DNA of 64,000 nucleotides from Salinibacterium sp. (GCA_025351795.1 JANXVG010000074.1:1-64000), one strand, 5' to 3'; shown: positions 28,015 through 40,298, counted from the stretch's first letter. Translations and numbers: made by a program. The notes: a model not told the origin generated them from the letters alone.

Positions 28015-29559
28015 GTGACCGTTCGGAGTTCTTCGGCACTTCGGCCGGAGCATCCGTCTGCGAGATCGCTGGCCGCTCTTGTGGATAAATTCGGCCTCGA
28101 GTACACCGGTTCAGTCGACGACGTGCAGATCACGGGGATAACGCTCAGCACGAAAAATCTGGAGCCAGGTGATCTTTACGTCGGTATTCAGGGCGTACAC
28201 AGCCACGGTGCCAGCTATGCAGTCATGGCTCGCGAGGGCGGCGCGGTTGCGATTCTGACCGACGCTGCGGGTGCTGAGATTGCGGCAGACGCCGGACTGC
28301 CGGTTGTACTCGTAGATTCGCCGCGAGACGCTTTGGGGCAGATCTCGGCCTGGGTCTATCGCACACAAGATGACCCGCCGCTGCTTTTTGGCATCACCGG
28401 CACAAATGGCAAGACCAGTGCGATCTATCTTCTCAACGGCATTGTGAAGCAGTTGGGCCTCATTGCGGGTCTGAGCACGACGGCAGAACGCCAGATTGGC
28501 GAACTCACCATCACCAGTTCGTTGACAACACCAGAGGCTACCGAAGTACATGGACTTCTCGCCCGAATGCGTGAAAGCGACGTGCGAGCCGTTTCGATTG
28601 AGGTGAGCGCCCAAGGCCTCAGCAGTCGCCGGGTAGACGGCATCGTTTTCGATGTAGTTGGCTTCCTCAATTTGAGTCACGATCATCTCGACGACTACGC
28701 GGACATGCAGGAGTATTTCGAAGCCAAACTGTCGCTCTTCCAGCCAGATCGCGCACAGCGCGGCGTCGTCTCGCTCGACTCGGAGTGGGGAGAGCGCGTG
28801 GTTGATTCGGCCCGCATCCCGATCACGACGATCTCGTCACGGCCTGATACGCCGGCCGACTGGATGCTGACCATTCTCGATGAGCAACCCGAGTGGACAG
28901 AATTTGCGCTCACCGGCCCGGGCGGCCGCTCACTCACTACGCGCGTTCCGCTGATGGGGCGGCACATGGCGGCCAACGCCGGACTCGCGATCGCCATGCT
29001 CGTTGAGGCGGGATTCCCCCTCGAAGCGATCGGACATGCCCTTGATTCGGACGGGGGGATCGTGGCCTACCTTCCTGGCCGAATCGAGCGAGTGTCTGGT
29101 GAAAACGGTCCTGCTGTGTACGTGGATTTCGGGCATAGTCCGGATGCATTCCTCACGACTCTCGCTGCGATCCGTAAGTTCACGGCGGGAAAACTCATCA
29201 TGCTGTTCGGTGCGGACGGCGACCGCGACCCGTCAAAGCGACTGGAGATGGGGCGGATCGGGGCCGAGGGCTCCGACATACTCGTGATCACCGACTACAA
29301 CCCGCGATATGAAGATGCCGCGTCAATCCGGGCGACGTTACTTGAAGGTGCTCGCGGTGCCGCGCACCCGGCCGAGCTCCTGGAGATCGCGCAGCCGCGA
29401 TACGCCATTCGAGCCGCCATCGCGCGTGCAGGTGAGGGTGATTCGATCCTCTGGGCGGGCCCGGGGCATGAAGACTACATGGAGGTCGAAGGGGTGAAGG
29501 TGCCGTATTCGGCGCGAGACGAGGCGCGCCAGGCACTTCGCGAGGCGGGCTGGGCGTGA
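28015..29559 (+). CDS. murE: UDP-N-acetylmuramoyl-tripeptide synthetase MurE
   Basis: GITGTNGKTSAIYLLNG; FGADGDRDPSKRLEMG; position in dcw cluster. Confidence 0.95.
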   Translation: MTVRSSSALRPEHPSARSLAALVDKFGLEYTGSVDDVQITGITLSTKNLEPGDLYVGIQGVHSHGASYAVMAREGGAVAILTDAAGAEIAADAGLPVVLVDSPRDALGQISAWVYRTQDDPPLLFGITGTNGKTSAIYLLNGIVKQLGLIAGLSTTAERQIGELTITSSLTTPEATEVHGLLARMRESDVRAVSIEVSAQGLSSRRVDGIVFDVVGFLNLSHDHLDDYADMQEYFEAKLSLFQPDRAQRGVVSLDSEWGERVVDSARIPITTISSRPDTPADWMLTILDEQPEWTEFALTGPGGRSLTTRVPLMGRHMAANAGLAIAMLVEAGFPLEAIGHALDSDGGIVAYLPGRIERVSGENGPAVYVDFGHSPDAFLTTLAAIRKFTAGKLIMLFGADGDRDPSKRLEMGRIGAEGSDILVITDYNPRYEDAASIRATLLEGARGAAHPAELLEIAQPRYAIRAAIARAGEGDSILWAGPGHEDYMEVEGVKVPYSARDEARQALREAGWA

Positions 29560-30956
29560 TAGCGCTCTCGTGTGGCGAGATCGCGCAGATCGTCGACGGC
29601 ACGCTGCTCTCGCCGTCGGATGCCACAACCCTCGTCAACGGCGAGGTGCACACTGATTCCCGGAAGGTGGTGGCCGGCTCGATATTCTTTGCTCTGCCGG
29701 GTGAGGTCACCGACGGACACCTCTTCGCTCAGGCAGCTGCCGACAATGGCGCAGTGCTGGTGATTGCCGAGCGTGCACTCGACCTCGACACACCGCAGGT
29801 AATTGTCCAGGACGGCGTGCTCGCGCTGGCGGCCCTTGCGCGCGCGGTGGTCGCCCGTGTGCGTGCCCTCGGAAAGTTGCGCGTCGTCGCGGTCACCGGC
29901 TCGAATGGTAAGACGACAACCAAGAACATGCTCCGTGCAGTGTTGAGCACCGAGGGCGCGACAATTGCCCCGGCCGGTTCGTTTAATAACCACGTTGGTG
30001 CGCCGATCTCGATGCTGGCCATTCGTGAAGACACCCGCTTCCTCATCGTTGAGATGGGGGCGAGCGCCGTTGGTGAAATCGCGAGTCTCATTTCCATTGT
30101 GGTGCCGGATGTCGGCATCGTGCTCAAAGTCGGACTCGCACACGTCGGCGAGTTCGGCGGTATCGACGCCGTGGAGCGCGCCAAGTCGGAAATGGTGACC
30201 GAGCTACCCGAGTCTGCTATCGCGGTACTGAATGCCGACGACCCACGGGTCGCGAGCATGGCCAAGATCACGAGCGCGGGCATCCTCTGGTTCGGGCTAG
30301 AAGAAGGGGCAGACTTTCGTGCGGTCGATATCATAGCGTCCGCAACCGGAACCAGATTCACTGTCGAGACCGCGGGGAAGCGCTATCCCGTGCAGTTGCA
30401 GATCCTTGGTGAGCATCACGTGATGAACGCCATCGCGACGATTGCGGCCGCCCTGCAGCTAGGCATTTCCGTTGAGCGTTCGGTCACCGCACTCGAGGGA
30501 ATGCAGCGCGCGGAGCGTTGGCGTATGGAGGTCTTGCGACGTCCCGACGGCGTTATCGTCATCAATGATGCCTACAACGCCAGCCCAGACTCGATGGCAG
30601 CCGCGCTAAAAACTCTCGCGCAGATAACTCGCGAAGGCCAGCGCTCGGTCGCGGTTCTCGGCGATATGGCTGAACTCGGTGAATACTCCGACGAAGAACA
30701 CGATCGCATCGGCAGGCTGATCGTGCGACTCAACGTTCAGAAGGTCGTGGTCGTGGGCCACCTGGCCAGGCATATCCACAATGCGGCCGGGCTCGAGGGG
30801 TCGTGGGACGGGGAGTCGGTGCTCGTCGCCACGGCCGATGAGGCATACGATCTGTTGCGTGATGAACTGCGAGTTGGCGATGTTGTTCTCGTGAAGTCAT
30901 CGGGCTCTGCGGGGTTGCGATTCCTGGGTGACCGCATCGCGGGGGTGCAGCCGTGA
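29556..30956 (+). CDS. murF: UDP-N-acetylmuramoyl-tripeptide--D-alanyl-D-alanine ligase
   Basis: [35 protein letters not shown]. Confidence 0.96.
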   Translation: MIALSCGEIAQIVDGTLLSPSDATTLVNGEVHTDSRKVVAGSIFFALPGEVTDGHLFAQAAADNGAVLVIAERALDLDTPQVIVQDGVLALAALARAVVARVRALGKLRVVAVTGSNGKTTTKNMLRAVLSTEGATIAPAGSFNNHVGAPISMLAIREDTRFLIVEMGASAVGEIASLISIVVPDVGIVLKVGLAHVGEFGGIDAVERAKSEMVTELPESAIAVLNADDPRVASMAKITSAGILWFGLEEGADFRAVDIIASATGTRFTVETAGKRYPVQLQILGEHHVMNAIATIAAALQLGISVERSVTALEGMQRAERWRMEVLRRPDGVIVINDAYNASPDSMAAALKTLAQITREGQRSVAVLGDMAELGEYSDEEHDRIGRLIVRLNVQKVVVVGHLARHIHNAAGLEGSWDGESVLVATADEAYDLLRDELRVGDVVLVKSSGSAGLRFLGDRIAGVQP

Positions 30957-32050
30957 TCGCGCTCCTCGTGGCAGGCGGCGTGGCGCTCTTGTTCACCCTC
31001 TTCATGACTCCCTTGTTCATCCGGCTCTTTAACCGGCTCAAGTGGGGCCAGTTCATTCGCGACGACGGTCCGCAGTCGCACCACACGAAGCGCGGCACGC
31101 CCACCATGGGCGGCATCATCTTCATTCTGGGTGCCGTGATCGGCTATTTTGTTGGCCATTGGGTCGCATCGGCGGCCCCCACTCTTTCCGCTCTGCTGGT
31201 CATCTACCTTATGGTGGGACTCGCAATCATTGGATTCATCGACGACTTTCTGAAGACCCGCAACCAACGCAGTCTTGGCCTCGGTGGGTGGTCCAAGATC
31301 ATTGGACAGGTAGTCGTCGCGGGCGGTTTTGCTGCGCTCGCATTGAACTTCCCTGATTCGCACGGCCTCACACCTGCCTCGTCGACAATCTCGGTGGTTC
31401 GTGATATCCCGTGGCTCGACCTTGCATCATTCGGCGTCATCGCTGGTGGCATCCTGTTCGCGATCTGGGTGACTCTGATTATTGTGAGCGCTTCTAACGG
31501 GGTAAACGTTGCAGACGGTCTGGATGGCTTGGCAACGGGCGCTGCGATCTTTGCGATCGCCTCGTACATCTTCGTTGGCTTCTGGCAATCCAATCAGTGG
31601 TGCTTCAGCAGGCACATCGACATCGAAGTTCTGTATAAGTGCTACGCGGTGCGTGATCCGTTCGATGTCGCCGTTATTGCGGCCGCCATTTGCGGAGCTC
31701 TCATTGGTTTCCTGTGGTGGAACACCTCACCGGCGCAGATCTTCATGGGAGATACCGGATCGCTGGGCCTCGGCGGTGCGCTTGCCGGCCTCGCGATTGT
31801 CAGTCGCACCGAGCTACTGCTCATTCTCATCGGTGGGCTGTTCCTCATCGTCACGGGCTCGGTGATCCTGCAGCGTGCGTATTTCAAGCTCACCAAGGGC
31901 AAACGCATCTTCCTAATGAGTCCGTTACATCATCATTTCGAGCTGAAAGGCTGGGCGGAGATTACCGTCGTCGTGCGCTTTTGGCTCATCTCGGGCTTGT
32001 TCGTCGCGGTGGGGGTCGGACTCTTCTATCTCGAATGGATCAACCAGTAG
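30953..32050 (+). CDS. mraY: Phospho-N-acetylmuramoyl-pentapeptide-transferase
   Basis: [38 protein letters not shown]. Confidence 0.97.
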   Translation: MIALLVAGGVALLFTLFMTPLFIRLFNRLKWGQFIRDDGPQSHHTKRGTPTMGGIIFILGAVIGYFVGHWVASAAPTLSALLVIYLMVGLAIIGFIDDFLKTRNQRSLGLGGWSKIIGQVVVAGGFAALALNFPDSHGLTPASSTISVVRDIPWLDLASFGVIAGGILFAIWVTLIIVSASNGVNVADGLDGLATGAAIFAIASYIFVGFWQSNQWCFSRHIDIEVLYKCYAVRDPFDVAVIAAAICGALIGFLWWNTSPAQIFMGDTGSLGLGGALAGLAIVSRTELLLILIGGLFLIVTGSVILQRAYFKLTKGKRIFLMSPLHHHFELKGWAEITVVVRFWLISGLFVAVGVGLFYLEWINQ

Positions 32051-32052
32051 CA

Positions 32053-33588
32053 ATGCGTGATCTAGAGCTGCTTGCCAGTTGGCACGCTGACTGGACTGGG
32101 TTGCGTGCTGCCGTGCTGGGTCTCGGAGTCACGGGGTTTGCCGCAGCCGACACGCTCGTCGAACTCGGCGCGCGCGTGCTGGTGGTTGCGGCGATTGCGC
32201 CGTCAGCGCAGGCTGACGTGCTTGCCGTGATCGGCGCCGAACTCTGCGAGCACCATTCGGTAGATTCCGTGCCCGCCAGACTGGTCGACTTCGACCCGGA
32301 GGTCATCGTTGTTTCACCGGGATTCCACCCCGACCATGTGATCCTGACCTGGGCGGCCGCCAAGAAGATCGCTGTCTGGGGCGACATCGAACTCGCTTGG
32401 CGGTTACGGGATAAGGTCGGTGAGCCGGCCGATTGGTACTGCGTTACCGGTACAAATGGCAAGACAACCACCGTGCAGCTCGCCGCACATTTGATGCGCG
32501 CCGACGGGCGGCGCGTGGCTGCTGTCGGCAATATCGGTATTCCGGTGCTCGATGCAGTACGCGATCCGGTGGGATTTGACGCGTTCGTGGTGGAGCTTTC
32601 CAGCTACCAGTTGCACTGGGTGCCAAGGGAAGGATCCGGGGCGCTTCGACCGAATGCAAGCGTGTGCCTCAATGTTGCTGATGATCATCTGGACTGGCAC
32701 GGAACGCGCGAAGCCTACGCTGCGGCCAAGGCCACCGTGTACTGGAACACCAGAGTGGCTTGCATTTACAACCTCCACGATCACGCGACGCGCGTGATGG
32801 TGGAAAACGCGGATGTGGCGGCGGGGTGTCGCGCGGTCGGCTTTGGGCTCGTGACGCCCGGCCCGTCTGATGTTGGCATGGTCGACGACATCATGATCGA
32901 CCGTGCATTTCACGCCGACCGGCACCATTCCGCGCTCGAGCTGACGACCCACGGTGAACTGGCGAAAGTGGGCCTTGCATCGCCACACCTCATCGCCGAT
33001 GTGCTCGCGGCGGCCGCGCTTGCGCGGGCTGCTGGGGTAGAGCCCGCTATCATCCGGGATGCCCTGTACACGTTTCGTGTCGATCATCACCGTGCCGAAC
33101 TCATCGCCGAGCGTGACGGGGTGCGATGGGTCGATGATTCGAAGGCCACCAACCCGCATGCCGCTGCAGCGTCGCTTCGGGCCGAGGCATCCGTCGTCTG
33201 GATTCTCGGTGGGCAACTTAAAGGTGTCGACCTGAGCGAACTCGTGCGCGACAACGCGAAACGTCTGCGAGCGGCCGTGGTGATTGGAGTCGAGCGGGGT
33301 GCCGTGTTGGCAGCATTCGGGCGACACGCGCCGCAAACGCCGGTTTTCGAGGTGCTGGCGACGGACACTAAAGACGTAATGCCGGAAGCGGTTCGCTTGG
33401 CGGCCGAGGCCGCACAACCGGGTGACACGATTCTCCTAGCACCCGCGGCAGCGTCCATGGACCAGTTCACGAGTTACGCAGACCGAGGCACTCGATTTGT
33501 GGCTGCCGTCGAGATGCACCTGGGAGGTGAGCCTGATGACGACAGCGAGGATTCCGGGCTCTCCGGCGAGACGACAAACGGACGCTAG
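32053..33588 (+). CDS. murD: UDP-N-acetylmuramoyl-L-alanine--D-glutamate ligase
   Basis: VTGTNGKTTTVQLAAHLM; LAPAAASMDQFTSYADRG; start may be 32035. Confidence 0.95.
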   Translation: MRDLELLASWHADWTGLRAAVLGLGVTGFAAADTLVELGARVLVVAAIAPSAQADVLAVIGAELCEHHSVDSVPARLVDFDPEVIVVSPGFHPDHVILTWAAAKKIAVWGDIELAWRLRDKVGEPADWYCVTGTNGKTTTVQLAAHLMRADGRRVAAVGNIGIPVLDAVRDPVGFDAFVVELSSYQLHWVPREGSGALRPNASVCLNVADDHLDWHGTREAYAAAKATVYWNTRVACIYNLHDHATRVMVENADVAAGCRAVGFGLVTPGPSDVGMVDDIMIDRAFHADRHHSALELTTHGELAKVGLASPHLIADVLAAAALARAAGVEPAIIRDALYTFRVDHHRAELIAERDGVRWVDDSKATNPHAAAASLRAEASVVWILGGQLKGVDLSELVRDNAKRLRAAVVIGVERGAVLAAFGRHAPQTPVFEVLATDTKDVMPEAVRLAAEAAQPGDTILLAPAAASMDQFTSYADRGTRFVAAVEMHLGGEPDDDSEDSGLSGETTNGR

Positions 33589-34822
33589 TGGCAGCGATGC
33601 GCCCACTCAGCGCACCGGACCCCACACGTTCAGGCGCATGCTCGCTGCAGAAGGAGCAAACTACTTTCTGTTGCTTGGCACGACGCTCTTTCTCGTTCTT
33701 TTCGGTCTCGTCATGGTGCTTTCCGCGTCGTTCGTCGAGGCTTACGCTGCGGGTGAGAGTTTCTTCAGCGTTTTCATCCGTCAGGGATTGTTTGCCATCA
33801 TCGGTATCCCGCTCATGCTCGTCGCATCGCGGGTCCCAGCGAATTTCTGGAAACGCTGGGCGTGGCCTGCGTTGGTGGTCGGTATCGGAATGCAGATGCT
33901 GGTATTCGTACCGGGTCTCGGATATGCAGCTGGTAACAACCGAAACTGGATTCAGATCGGCAGCGTCAACGCGCAGCCGTCGGAGTTTATCAAGCTCGCG
34001 CTCATCGTCTGGATAGCGTGGATTCTGTCAACCAAGCGTGAGCTTCTCGGCGACTGGAAGCACGTGGCGCTGCCGATCGCGCCGGTTGCCGGTGTCGCGA
34101 TCGGCTTCGTGCTTCTTGGCAATGACCTCGGCACATCGTTTATCATTCTTGCAATCGTGATCGGCTCGATGTACTTCGCGGGTGTGCGACTGCGTGTCCT
34201 GGCGGTGGCAATCGCGGCAATCGCCGTCATGGGCTTTGTGTTTTCCGTGGCCAGTCCGTCTCGGACCGATCGTATTTCGGTGTGGGTCAACGGGTGTACC
34301 GCAACTGACCTGCAGAACTACTGCTGGCAGGTGCTGCACGGCACCTGGGCGCTCGCCTCCGGTGGCATCTTTGGGGTGGGGCTCGGCAATTCGAAAGCCA
34401 AATGGTCGTGGCTACCCGCGGCCGATAATGATTTTATCTTCGCCATCATCGGCGAAGAACTTGGTCTCATCGGAGCGATCGTCGTCCTCATCCTCTTCGT
34501 CGTCCTCGCGATCTCGTTCATTCGGATTATCCGAACGTCTACCAACGACTTTGCGCGGATCGCGACGAGTGGCATCATGATCTGGGTGATCGGGCAGGCT
34601 TTCGTCAACATCGCTGTTGTGCTCGGTGTGCTGCCCGTGCTCGGCGTTCCTCTGCCCCTGATATCTGCGGGTGGTTCTGCGCTCATGTCGACCCTGCTCG
34701 CGATCGGTGTTGTGCTGTCGTTCGCACGCAGTCCTGGGGGCAGAATGCCGATAGCGGTTCAGAACACGCCTTCCGAACGCTCCCGGCTCGCTGCGGCCCA
34801 GAGAACGCGACCGTCGCGATGA
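33536..34822 (+). CDS. ftsW: Lipid II polymerase FtsW (SEDS family)
   Basis: NDLGTSFIILAI; LPLISAGGSALMSTLLAIGVVLS. Confidence 0.95.
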   Translation: MTTARIPGSPARRQTDASGSDAPTQRTGPHTFRRMLAAEGANYFLLLGTTLFLVLFGLVMVLSASFVEAYAAGESFFSVFIRQGLFAIIGIPLMLVASRVPANFWKRWAWPALVVGIGMQMLVFVPGLGYAAGNNRNWIQIGSVNAQPSEFIKLALIVWIAWILSTKRELLGDWKHVALPIAPVAGVAIGFVLLGNDLGTSFIILAIVIGSMYFAGVRLRVLAVAIAAIAVMGFVFSVASPSRTDRISVWVNGCTATDLQNYCWQVLHGTWALASGGIFGVGLGNSKAKWSWLPAADNDFIFAIIGEELGLIGAIVVLILFVVLAISFIRIIRTSTNDFARIATSGIMIWVIGQAFVNIAVVLGVLPVLGVPLPLISAGGSALMSTLLAIGVVLSFARSPGGRMPIAVQNTPSERSRLAAAQRTRPSR

Positions 34823-35895
34823 CCGTCTATTTTCTCGCCGGCGGAGGTACCGCTGGCCATGTGAATCCGTTGCTCGCGGTAGCTGATCGCATCCGCGATC
34901 GTGAGCCGCACGCGCAGATCATTGTTCTCGGCACGAAGGAAGGTCTCGAAGCCCGGCTCGTTCCCGCGCGTGGCTACGAGCTTGTGACGATTGATCGGTT
35001 GCCTTTCCCGCGCCGACCGAATCGCGCGGCGCTTCGTTTTTTGGGGAGATTACGTAACGCAGTCGCCGAGACGCGCGCCTACATCCGCGATCGGAAAGTG
35101 GATGTCGTGGTCGGCTTTGGCGGATACGCTTCCGCCCCTGCGTATCTGGCCGCGCGCGCCGAGAAGGTCCCGTTCGCCATCCACGAGGCAAACGCCAGGC
35201 CGGGCTTGGCTAACAGACTTGGCGCTCGGTTCACGCGATTTGTGGGAGTCACATTTCCGGCAACACGGCTGCCCCACGCGCGTTTCGTCGGAATGCCTCT
35301 CCGCCGCGAGATCGAGTCGCTTGACCGGTATTCGGCGCGAAATCGTGCGGCCGCAGAGTTTAGTCTCGACCTCGCGCGGCCCACGTTGCTGGTCACGGGA
35401 GGGTCCACCGGTGCGCGTAGCATCAACCATACGATCTCAGCATCGGTCGCCCTTGTGCTGGGGGCGGGCTGGCAGGTGCTGCACATCGCGGGGGCTCAGT
35501 CAGACATTGGTGATCCGCACCTCCCCGGATACGTTCTTCTGAAATATTGCGATCGGATGGATCTGGCGATTGCGATTGCCGACCTTGCTGTTGCGCGCGC
35601 TGGCTCAGCAACGGTAAGCGAATTCATGGCTATCGGTGTTCCCGCTGTGTACGTGCCGTATCCGGTCGGCAATGGAGAACAGCGCCTCAACGCCCGAGAT
35701 GTTGTCACCGCGTTGGGTGCAGTGATCGTGCGCGACGCCGACTTCACGCCGAGCTGGGTGTCGAGCGAACTCGTGCCATTGTTGCGCAACCGGGCTCTTA
35801 TCGCGGAGATGGCGGCGCGTTCGTCTGCGATCGGTGTGCGCGATGGCGCGGACCGCATGGTCGACCTCGTCGCAGCGGCGCGCGACGCACGATAA
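34819..35895 (+). CDS. murG: UDP-N-acetylglucosamine--N-acetylmuramyl transferase
   Basis: [59 protein letters not shown]. Confidence 0.96.
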   Translation: MTVYFLAGGGTAGHVNPLLAVADRIRDREPHAQIIVLGTKEGLEARLVPARGYELVTIDRLPFPRRPNRAALRFLGRLRNAVAETRAYIRDRKVDVVVGFGGYASAPAYLAARAEKVPFAIHEANARPGLANRLGARFTRFVGVTFPATRLPHARFVGMPLRREIESLDRYSARNRAAAEFSLDLARPTLLVTGGSTGARSINHTISASVALVLGAGWQVLHIAGAQSDIGDPHLPGYVLLKYCDRMDLAIAIADLAVARAGSATVSEFMAIGVPAVYVPYPVGNGEQRLNARDVVTALGAVIVRDADFTPSWVSSELVPLLRNRALIAEMAARSSAIGVRDGADRMVDLVAAARDAR

Positions 35896-35905
35896 AATCG
35901 ACTCA

Positions 35906-37306
35906 ATGATCAAGCCCGACTTCTCCCAACCCTTACCAGCGCACCTCGACTCCGCGCACTTCGTCGGCATCGGTGGCTCAGGCATGAGCGGAATTGCTCG
36001 TCTTTTCGTCGAGGCGGGTCACCGGGTCACTGGTTCGGACCGCAGCGAGAACCACAACACCGAGGCATTGCGCGAACTCGGGGCGGTTGTGTCGATCGGG
36101 CACGACGCGGCCAACCTCGGTGACGCCCAGGTACTCGTCTACACGGGCGCGCTCTGGCCGGACAACCCGGAGTATCTCGCGGCGGTAGAACGCGGTATCC
36201 CGGTAGTGCACCGGTCGCAGGCTCTCGCCTGGCTCATCGACAAGCGCCGCCTCATCGCAGTCGCGGGCGCCCATGGCAAGACCACGTCCACCGGCATGAT
36301 CATTACTGCGCTCCTCGAGTTGGGGCACGACCCCAGCTTCGTCAATGGAGGGGTTATTCAGTCTCTGGGCGTGAGTGCGGCGACCGGGTCCGGCGAGATC
36401 TTTGTGGTTGAAGCCGATGAGTCAGACGGGTCGTTCCTGTTCTACGACACGGCAGTCGCACTGATCACGAATGTCGACGCGGACCATCTCGACCACTACG
36501 GCTCGCACGAGGCATTCGATGACGCCTTCGTCGAGTTCGCGAGCAAGGCAACAGAACTTGTGGTCGTGTCAAGTGACGACCTGGGCGCTGTGCGCGTGAA
36601 CGGTCGGCTTCTGGGCGCGCGAGTCATTACGTTCGGAGAGTCCGCATCGGCTGACGTGCGCGTTCGCTCGGTCTCCACCGAGGGAAATGTGGCATTAACG
36701 ATTGACTGGCAGGGCGCGAGCTATGACGCTCAATTGCGAGTTCCCGGCCACCACAACGCGCTCAATGCGGCAGGCGCGTTCGCGGTGCTGGTCGGCTTGG
36801 GATTTGAGCCGCGCGCTGCCCTCAATGGCATCGCGATCTTTGGCGGCACCGAACGTCGTTTTGAACTGCACGGAACGGTTCGCGGGGTGCGCGTCTACGA
36901 CGACTACGCGCATCACCCGACCGAGGTCGCTGCCGCCCTGTCGGCTGCCCGCTCTGTCGTGGGGAGTGGGCGCATCATCGCTATCCACCAGCCTCACCTG
37001 TACAGCCGTACCCAACTCATGGCGGCCGATTTTGCCGCGACCTATGAGCACCTCGCCGACCATACGATTGTGCTTGACGTCTACGGTGCTCGTGAAGACC
37101 CGGTGCAGGGCGTCACGGGGGAGCTCGTCTCGGAGCGGTTCGTTGACCGCAGTCGCGTAGATTACCTTCCAGACTGGCAGCAGGCCGCCGATCGGGCGGC
37201 AGCGATAGCGCGCGACGGAGACCTCATCATGACACTCAGTTGCGGCGACGTTTACCGGATCATTCCGCAGGTGCTCGCGTCGCTCGACGCCGTGCGAGTG
37301 AGCTGA
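35906..37306 (+). CDS. murC: UDP-N-acetylmuramate--L-alanine ligase
   Basis: [43 protein letters not shown]. Confidence 0.97.
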   Translation: MIKPDFSQPLPAHLDSAHFVGIGGSGMSGIARLFVEAGHRVTGSDRSENHNTEALRELGAVVSIGHDAANLGDAQVLVYTGALWPDNPEYLAAVERGIPVVHRSQALAWLIDKRRLIAVAGAHGKTTSTGMIITALLELGHDPSFVNGGVIQSLGVSAATGSGEIFVVEADESDGSFLFYDTAVALITNVDADHLDHYGSHEAFDDAFVEFASKATELVVVSSDDLGAVRVNGRLLGARVITFGESASADVRVRSVSTEGNVALTIDWQGASYDAQLRVPGHHNALNAAGAFAVLVGLGFEPRAALNGIAIFGGTERRFELHGTVRGVRVYDDYAHHPTEVAAALSAARSVVGSGRIIAIHQPHLYSRTQLMAADFAATYEHLADHTIVLDVYGAREDPVQGVTGELVSERFVDRSRVDYLPDWQQAADRAAAIARDGDLIMTLSCGDVYRIIPQVLASLDAVRVS

Positions 37307-37315
37307 GCGCCCGTT

Positions 37316-38275
37316 GTGAAGCGGCCGGAGGGATTCGACCCACCTGGTAAGCAGACGCGTGAGCCCACGCGTCCCGTAGCTGGGTCAGTTCGGGCGCAGA
37401 AGCCAACGACGACGCAGCACCCGACCACGCGCGCGTCGCGAGAGAAGGCATCCGCAGCGCCGCGGCCTGGTGGCCAACGTCAAGTGGCAACGGAACGCCT
37501 GACACCACTACCACCGGTCCATGCCCGTCCGCGCACCACCACCATGAAGAACGCAGCACGCGAATCGAGACGGTTCACCCGCCGCACTCGCACCCGCCGC
37601 ACCGCGCGGCTCGTGATCCTCGGAGTTGTCGCCGCGCTCATAGCGGTCATGTTCCTTGCTGTCTTCTCGCCACTTCTCGCTCTTCGTACGATCACCGTTG
37701 ACGGCACATCCAGGGTAAGTGCGGCTGAATTGCGAGCTGCTGTCGCCGACCAGTTAGGTACACCGCTCGCGCTCGTCGATTTTGGGAAGATCACGACCGA
37801 GCTCTCAGCGTTTCCCCTGATTCGCAGCTACGTCACCGAGACCGTGCCACCCGATACCCTGGTCATTCACGTGGTGGAACGCCAGCCGGTGGGTGAGCTG
37901 TTGGCAGCGGGAATCTATACGCTCGTGGATCCGGCGGGAGTGGTTCTGCAGTCGTCCGTCGACCGCATCGGGGGAGTGCCGGTGATCGACCTTGGGGGAA
38001 ATGGTTCCACGAGCCCCGCATTCGAGTCTGTCGTTCAGGTCTTGCTTGCGATGCCGCCCAGGCTGCTTGGTCAGATCGACAGCATTACCGCTAAGACCCA
38101 GGATGACGTCGTGCTCGTGCTCAGCGGTGCTCACCAGAGGGTTGAGTGGGGGAGCGCCGAGAACTCAGCGAGGAAGGCCGATGTTCTCAGCAGACTCATC
38201 GCGATCACCGACCCCGCAAAGGCCGGTGAGTTCGACGTTTCCGCGCCCGGTAACGCGATCTTCACACCCAGCTAG
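37316..38275 (+). CDS. ftsQ: Cell division protein FtsQ (POTRA)
   Basis: Single TM then LRTITVDGTSRVSAAELRAAV POTRA pattern; between murC and ftsZ. Confidence 0.9.
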   Translation: MKRPEGFDPPGKQTREPTRPVAGSVRAQKPTTTQHPTTRASREKASAAPRPGGQRQVATERLTPLPPVHARPRTTTMKNAARESRRFTRRTRTRRTARLVILGVVAALIAVMFLAVFSPLLALRTITVDGTSRVSAAELRAAVADQLGTPLALVDFGKITTELSAFPLIRSYVTETVPPDTLVIHVVERQPVGELLAAGIYTLVDPAGVVLQSSVDRIGGVPVIDLGGNGSTSPAFESVVQVLLAMPPRLLGQIDSITAKTQDDVVLVLSGAHQRVEWGSAENSARKADVLSRLIAITDPAKAGEFDVSAPGNAIFTPS

Positions 38276-38423
38276 CGCCGGACTTTCCGACACGCGGGGT
38301 ACCCTGCTGGCCCGTCAACGCCTGTCGACCTACCCTCAACTCAGGAATTGTATACTGAGGATAACTTTATACCTCAGGTAAAGGGTGAGACTTCCCACGG
38401 AGGCCGAAAGTGACGTCGAAAAA

Positions 38424-39578
38424 ATGACATCGAACCAGAACTACCTCGCCGTAATCAAGGTGGTTGGCATCGGTGGAGGCGGGGTTAACGCGGTAAACCG
38501 CATGATTGAACTTGGCCTGCGCGGCGTCGAGTTCATAGCCATCAACACGGATGCCCAGGCGCTGCTCATGAGCGACGCAGATGTTAAACTCGACGTCGGT
38601 CGCGAACTCACCCGCGGACTGGGCGCAGGCGCAGACCCTGAGGTCGGGCGCCGTGCAGCAGAAGATCACGCCGAGGAAATTGAGGAAGCGCTCGCCGGGG
38701 CTGACATGGTGTTCGTTACGGCTGGCGAGGGCGGCGGAACGGGCACGGGCGGGGCCCCGGTCGTGGCGCGTATCGCGAAGTCGATCGGTGCACTCACCAT
38801 CGGTGTTGTCACGAAACCGTTCGGGTTTGAGGGCAAACGTCGTTCCTCCCAAGCAGACGCTGGCGTCTCGAACCTCAAGAACGAGGTCGACACGCTCATT
38901 GTCGTTCCGAATGACCGCTTGCTAGAGATCAGCGACCGCGGAATTAGCATGCTTGAGGCATTCGCAACGGCCGACCAAGTGCTTCTCGCCGGCGTGCAGG
39001 GAATCACCGATCTCATTACAACTCCGGGTCTGATCAACCTCGACTTTGCTGACGTCAAGTCGGTCATGCAGGGAGCAGGGTCTGCGCTGATGGGCATTGG
39101 GTCGGCGAGGGGAGCCGATCGTGCTATCAAGGCGGCTGAACTAGCGGTGGCATCCCCGCTGCTCGAGGCCTCAATTGATGGTGCGCACGGCGTGCTTCTC
39201 TCGATTCAAGGCGGGTCAAACCTCGGAATCTTCGAGATCAACGACGCCGCGCGACTGGTGCAAGAGGCTGTGCACCCCGAGGCGAACATCATCTTCGGTG
39301 CCGTGATCGACGACACGCTTGGCGACGAGGTGCGGGTGACGGTGATCGCGGCCGGTTTCGATGGGGGAGAACCCTCGACCAAGCCCCGTGACAGTCGTCG
39401 CACGAACTTCGTGCCGAGTGAAGTTACAGCTCCAGTGGGAGCGGCGACTGGGGTGCGAGAAACTGGCGAGCACAACTGGACTGCAGAACCGTCGCTCGTG
39501 GCGATCCCGCCGATCGACCGCAGTTTCGACGACGACGACGACGATGACGACCTGGACATCCCGGACTTCCTCAAGTAA
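38424..39578 (+). CDS. ftsZ: Cell division protein FtsZ
   Basis: [32 protein letters not shown]; Asp-rich tail [16 protein letters not shown]. Confidence 0.98.
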   Translation: MTSNQNYLAVIKVVGIGGGGVNAVNRMIELGLRGVEFIAINTDAQALLMSDADVKLDVGRELTRGLGAGADPEVGRRAAEDHAEEIEEALAGADMVFVTAGEGGGTGTGGAPVVARIAKSIGALTIGVVTKPFGFEGKRRSSQADAGVSNLKNEVDTLIVVPNDRLLEISDRGISMLEAFATADQVLLAGVQGITDLITTPGLINLDFADVKSVMQGAGSALMGIGSARGADRAIKAAELAVASPLLEASIDGAHGVLLSIQGGSNLGIFEINDAARLVQEAVHPEANIIFGAVIDDTLGDEVRVTVIAAGFDGGEPSTKPRDSRRTNFVPSEVTAPVGAATGVRETGEHNWTAEPSLVAIPPIDRSFDDDDDDDDLDIPDFLK

Positions 39579-39591
39579 CGGGCATTCACCG

Positions 39592-40263
39592 GTGACTAAA
39601 CTTTCCGATCGCCTTGCTCGCGTGCAGGCTGCGGTTGTGGATGCGGCGCGTGAGGCTGGCCGTGATCCGGTGTCGATCACGACCATCGTCGTCACAAAAT
39701 TTCACCCAGCTGCTCTCGTTCGAGACCTAGCGGGGCTGGGCGTGCGGGATTTTGGCGAGAACCGGCTGCAGGATGCCGCCCCCAAGTCGGCCGAGCTCGC
39801 TGACCTCGATCTCGTCTGGCATTTTGTGGGCCAGCTGCAGTCTAAGAAAGCCCGGCAGGTGCGGGAGTTCGCGCGGGTCATCCACTCGGTGGATCGCGAG
39901 AGCCTCGCCGATGCGCTCGCTAGCGACGAACGCTCGATTGACTGCTTTGTGCAGGTGAACCTCACGGATGACCCCGCGCGGGGCGGGGTTGTACCAAGCG
40001 GACTGGATGCGCTGGTGGCTCGCGTTCTCGACACGAGTGGCCTCAGGCTTCGCGGCCTCATGGTGGTCGCCCCGCTTGGCGAGGAACCGCGTCGAGCGTT
40101 CGCGCGCGCTCGCGCGTACTCGGAACACATCCGCCGGATAGCGCCAGAGGCAATCAACATCTCGATGGGCATGTCGGATGACTTCCGCGAGGCGATTCTC
40201 GAGGGCGCGACACACCTGCGAATTGGAACGGCAATCACGGGAAATCGGCCAGATTCCGGTTAA
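39592..40263 (+). CDS. YggS family pyridoxal phosphate-dependent protein
   Basis: [30 protein letters not shown]...[12 protein letters not shown]...[25 protein letters not shown]. Confidence 0.94.
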   Translation: MTKLSDRLARVQAAVVDAAREAGRDPVSITTIVVTKFHPAALVRDLAGLGVRDFGENRLQDAAPKSAELADLDLVWHFVGQLQSKKARQVREFARVIHSVDRESLADALASDERSIDCFVQVNLTDDPARGGVVPSGLDALVARVLDTSGLRLRGLMVVAPLGEEPRRAFARARAYSEHIRRIAPEAINISMGMSDDFREAILEGATHLRIGTAITGNRPDSG

Positions 40264-40298
40264 TCTCACATCAGGAGCTTCACACTTCGGAGGACACA

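Noticed and set aside
28080-28088. TGTGGATAA, a perfect DnaA-box match inside murE
   Set aside because: Single isolated 9-mer in coding sequence; no cluster or oriC features.
39526-39560. GAC repeat near the ftsZ 3' end
   Set aside because: Encodes the usual acidic linker before the conserved DIPDFLK tail of actinobacterial FtsZ.
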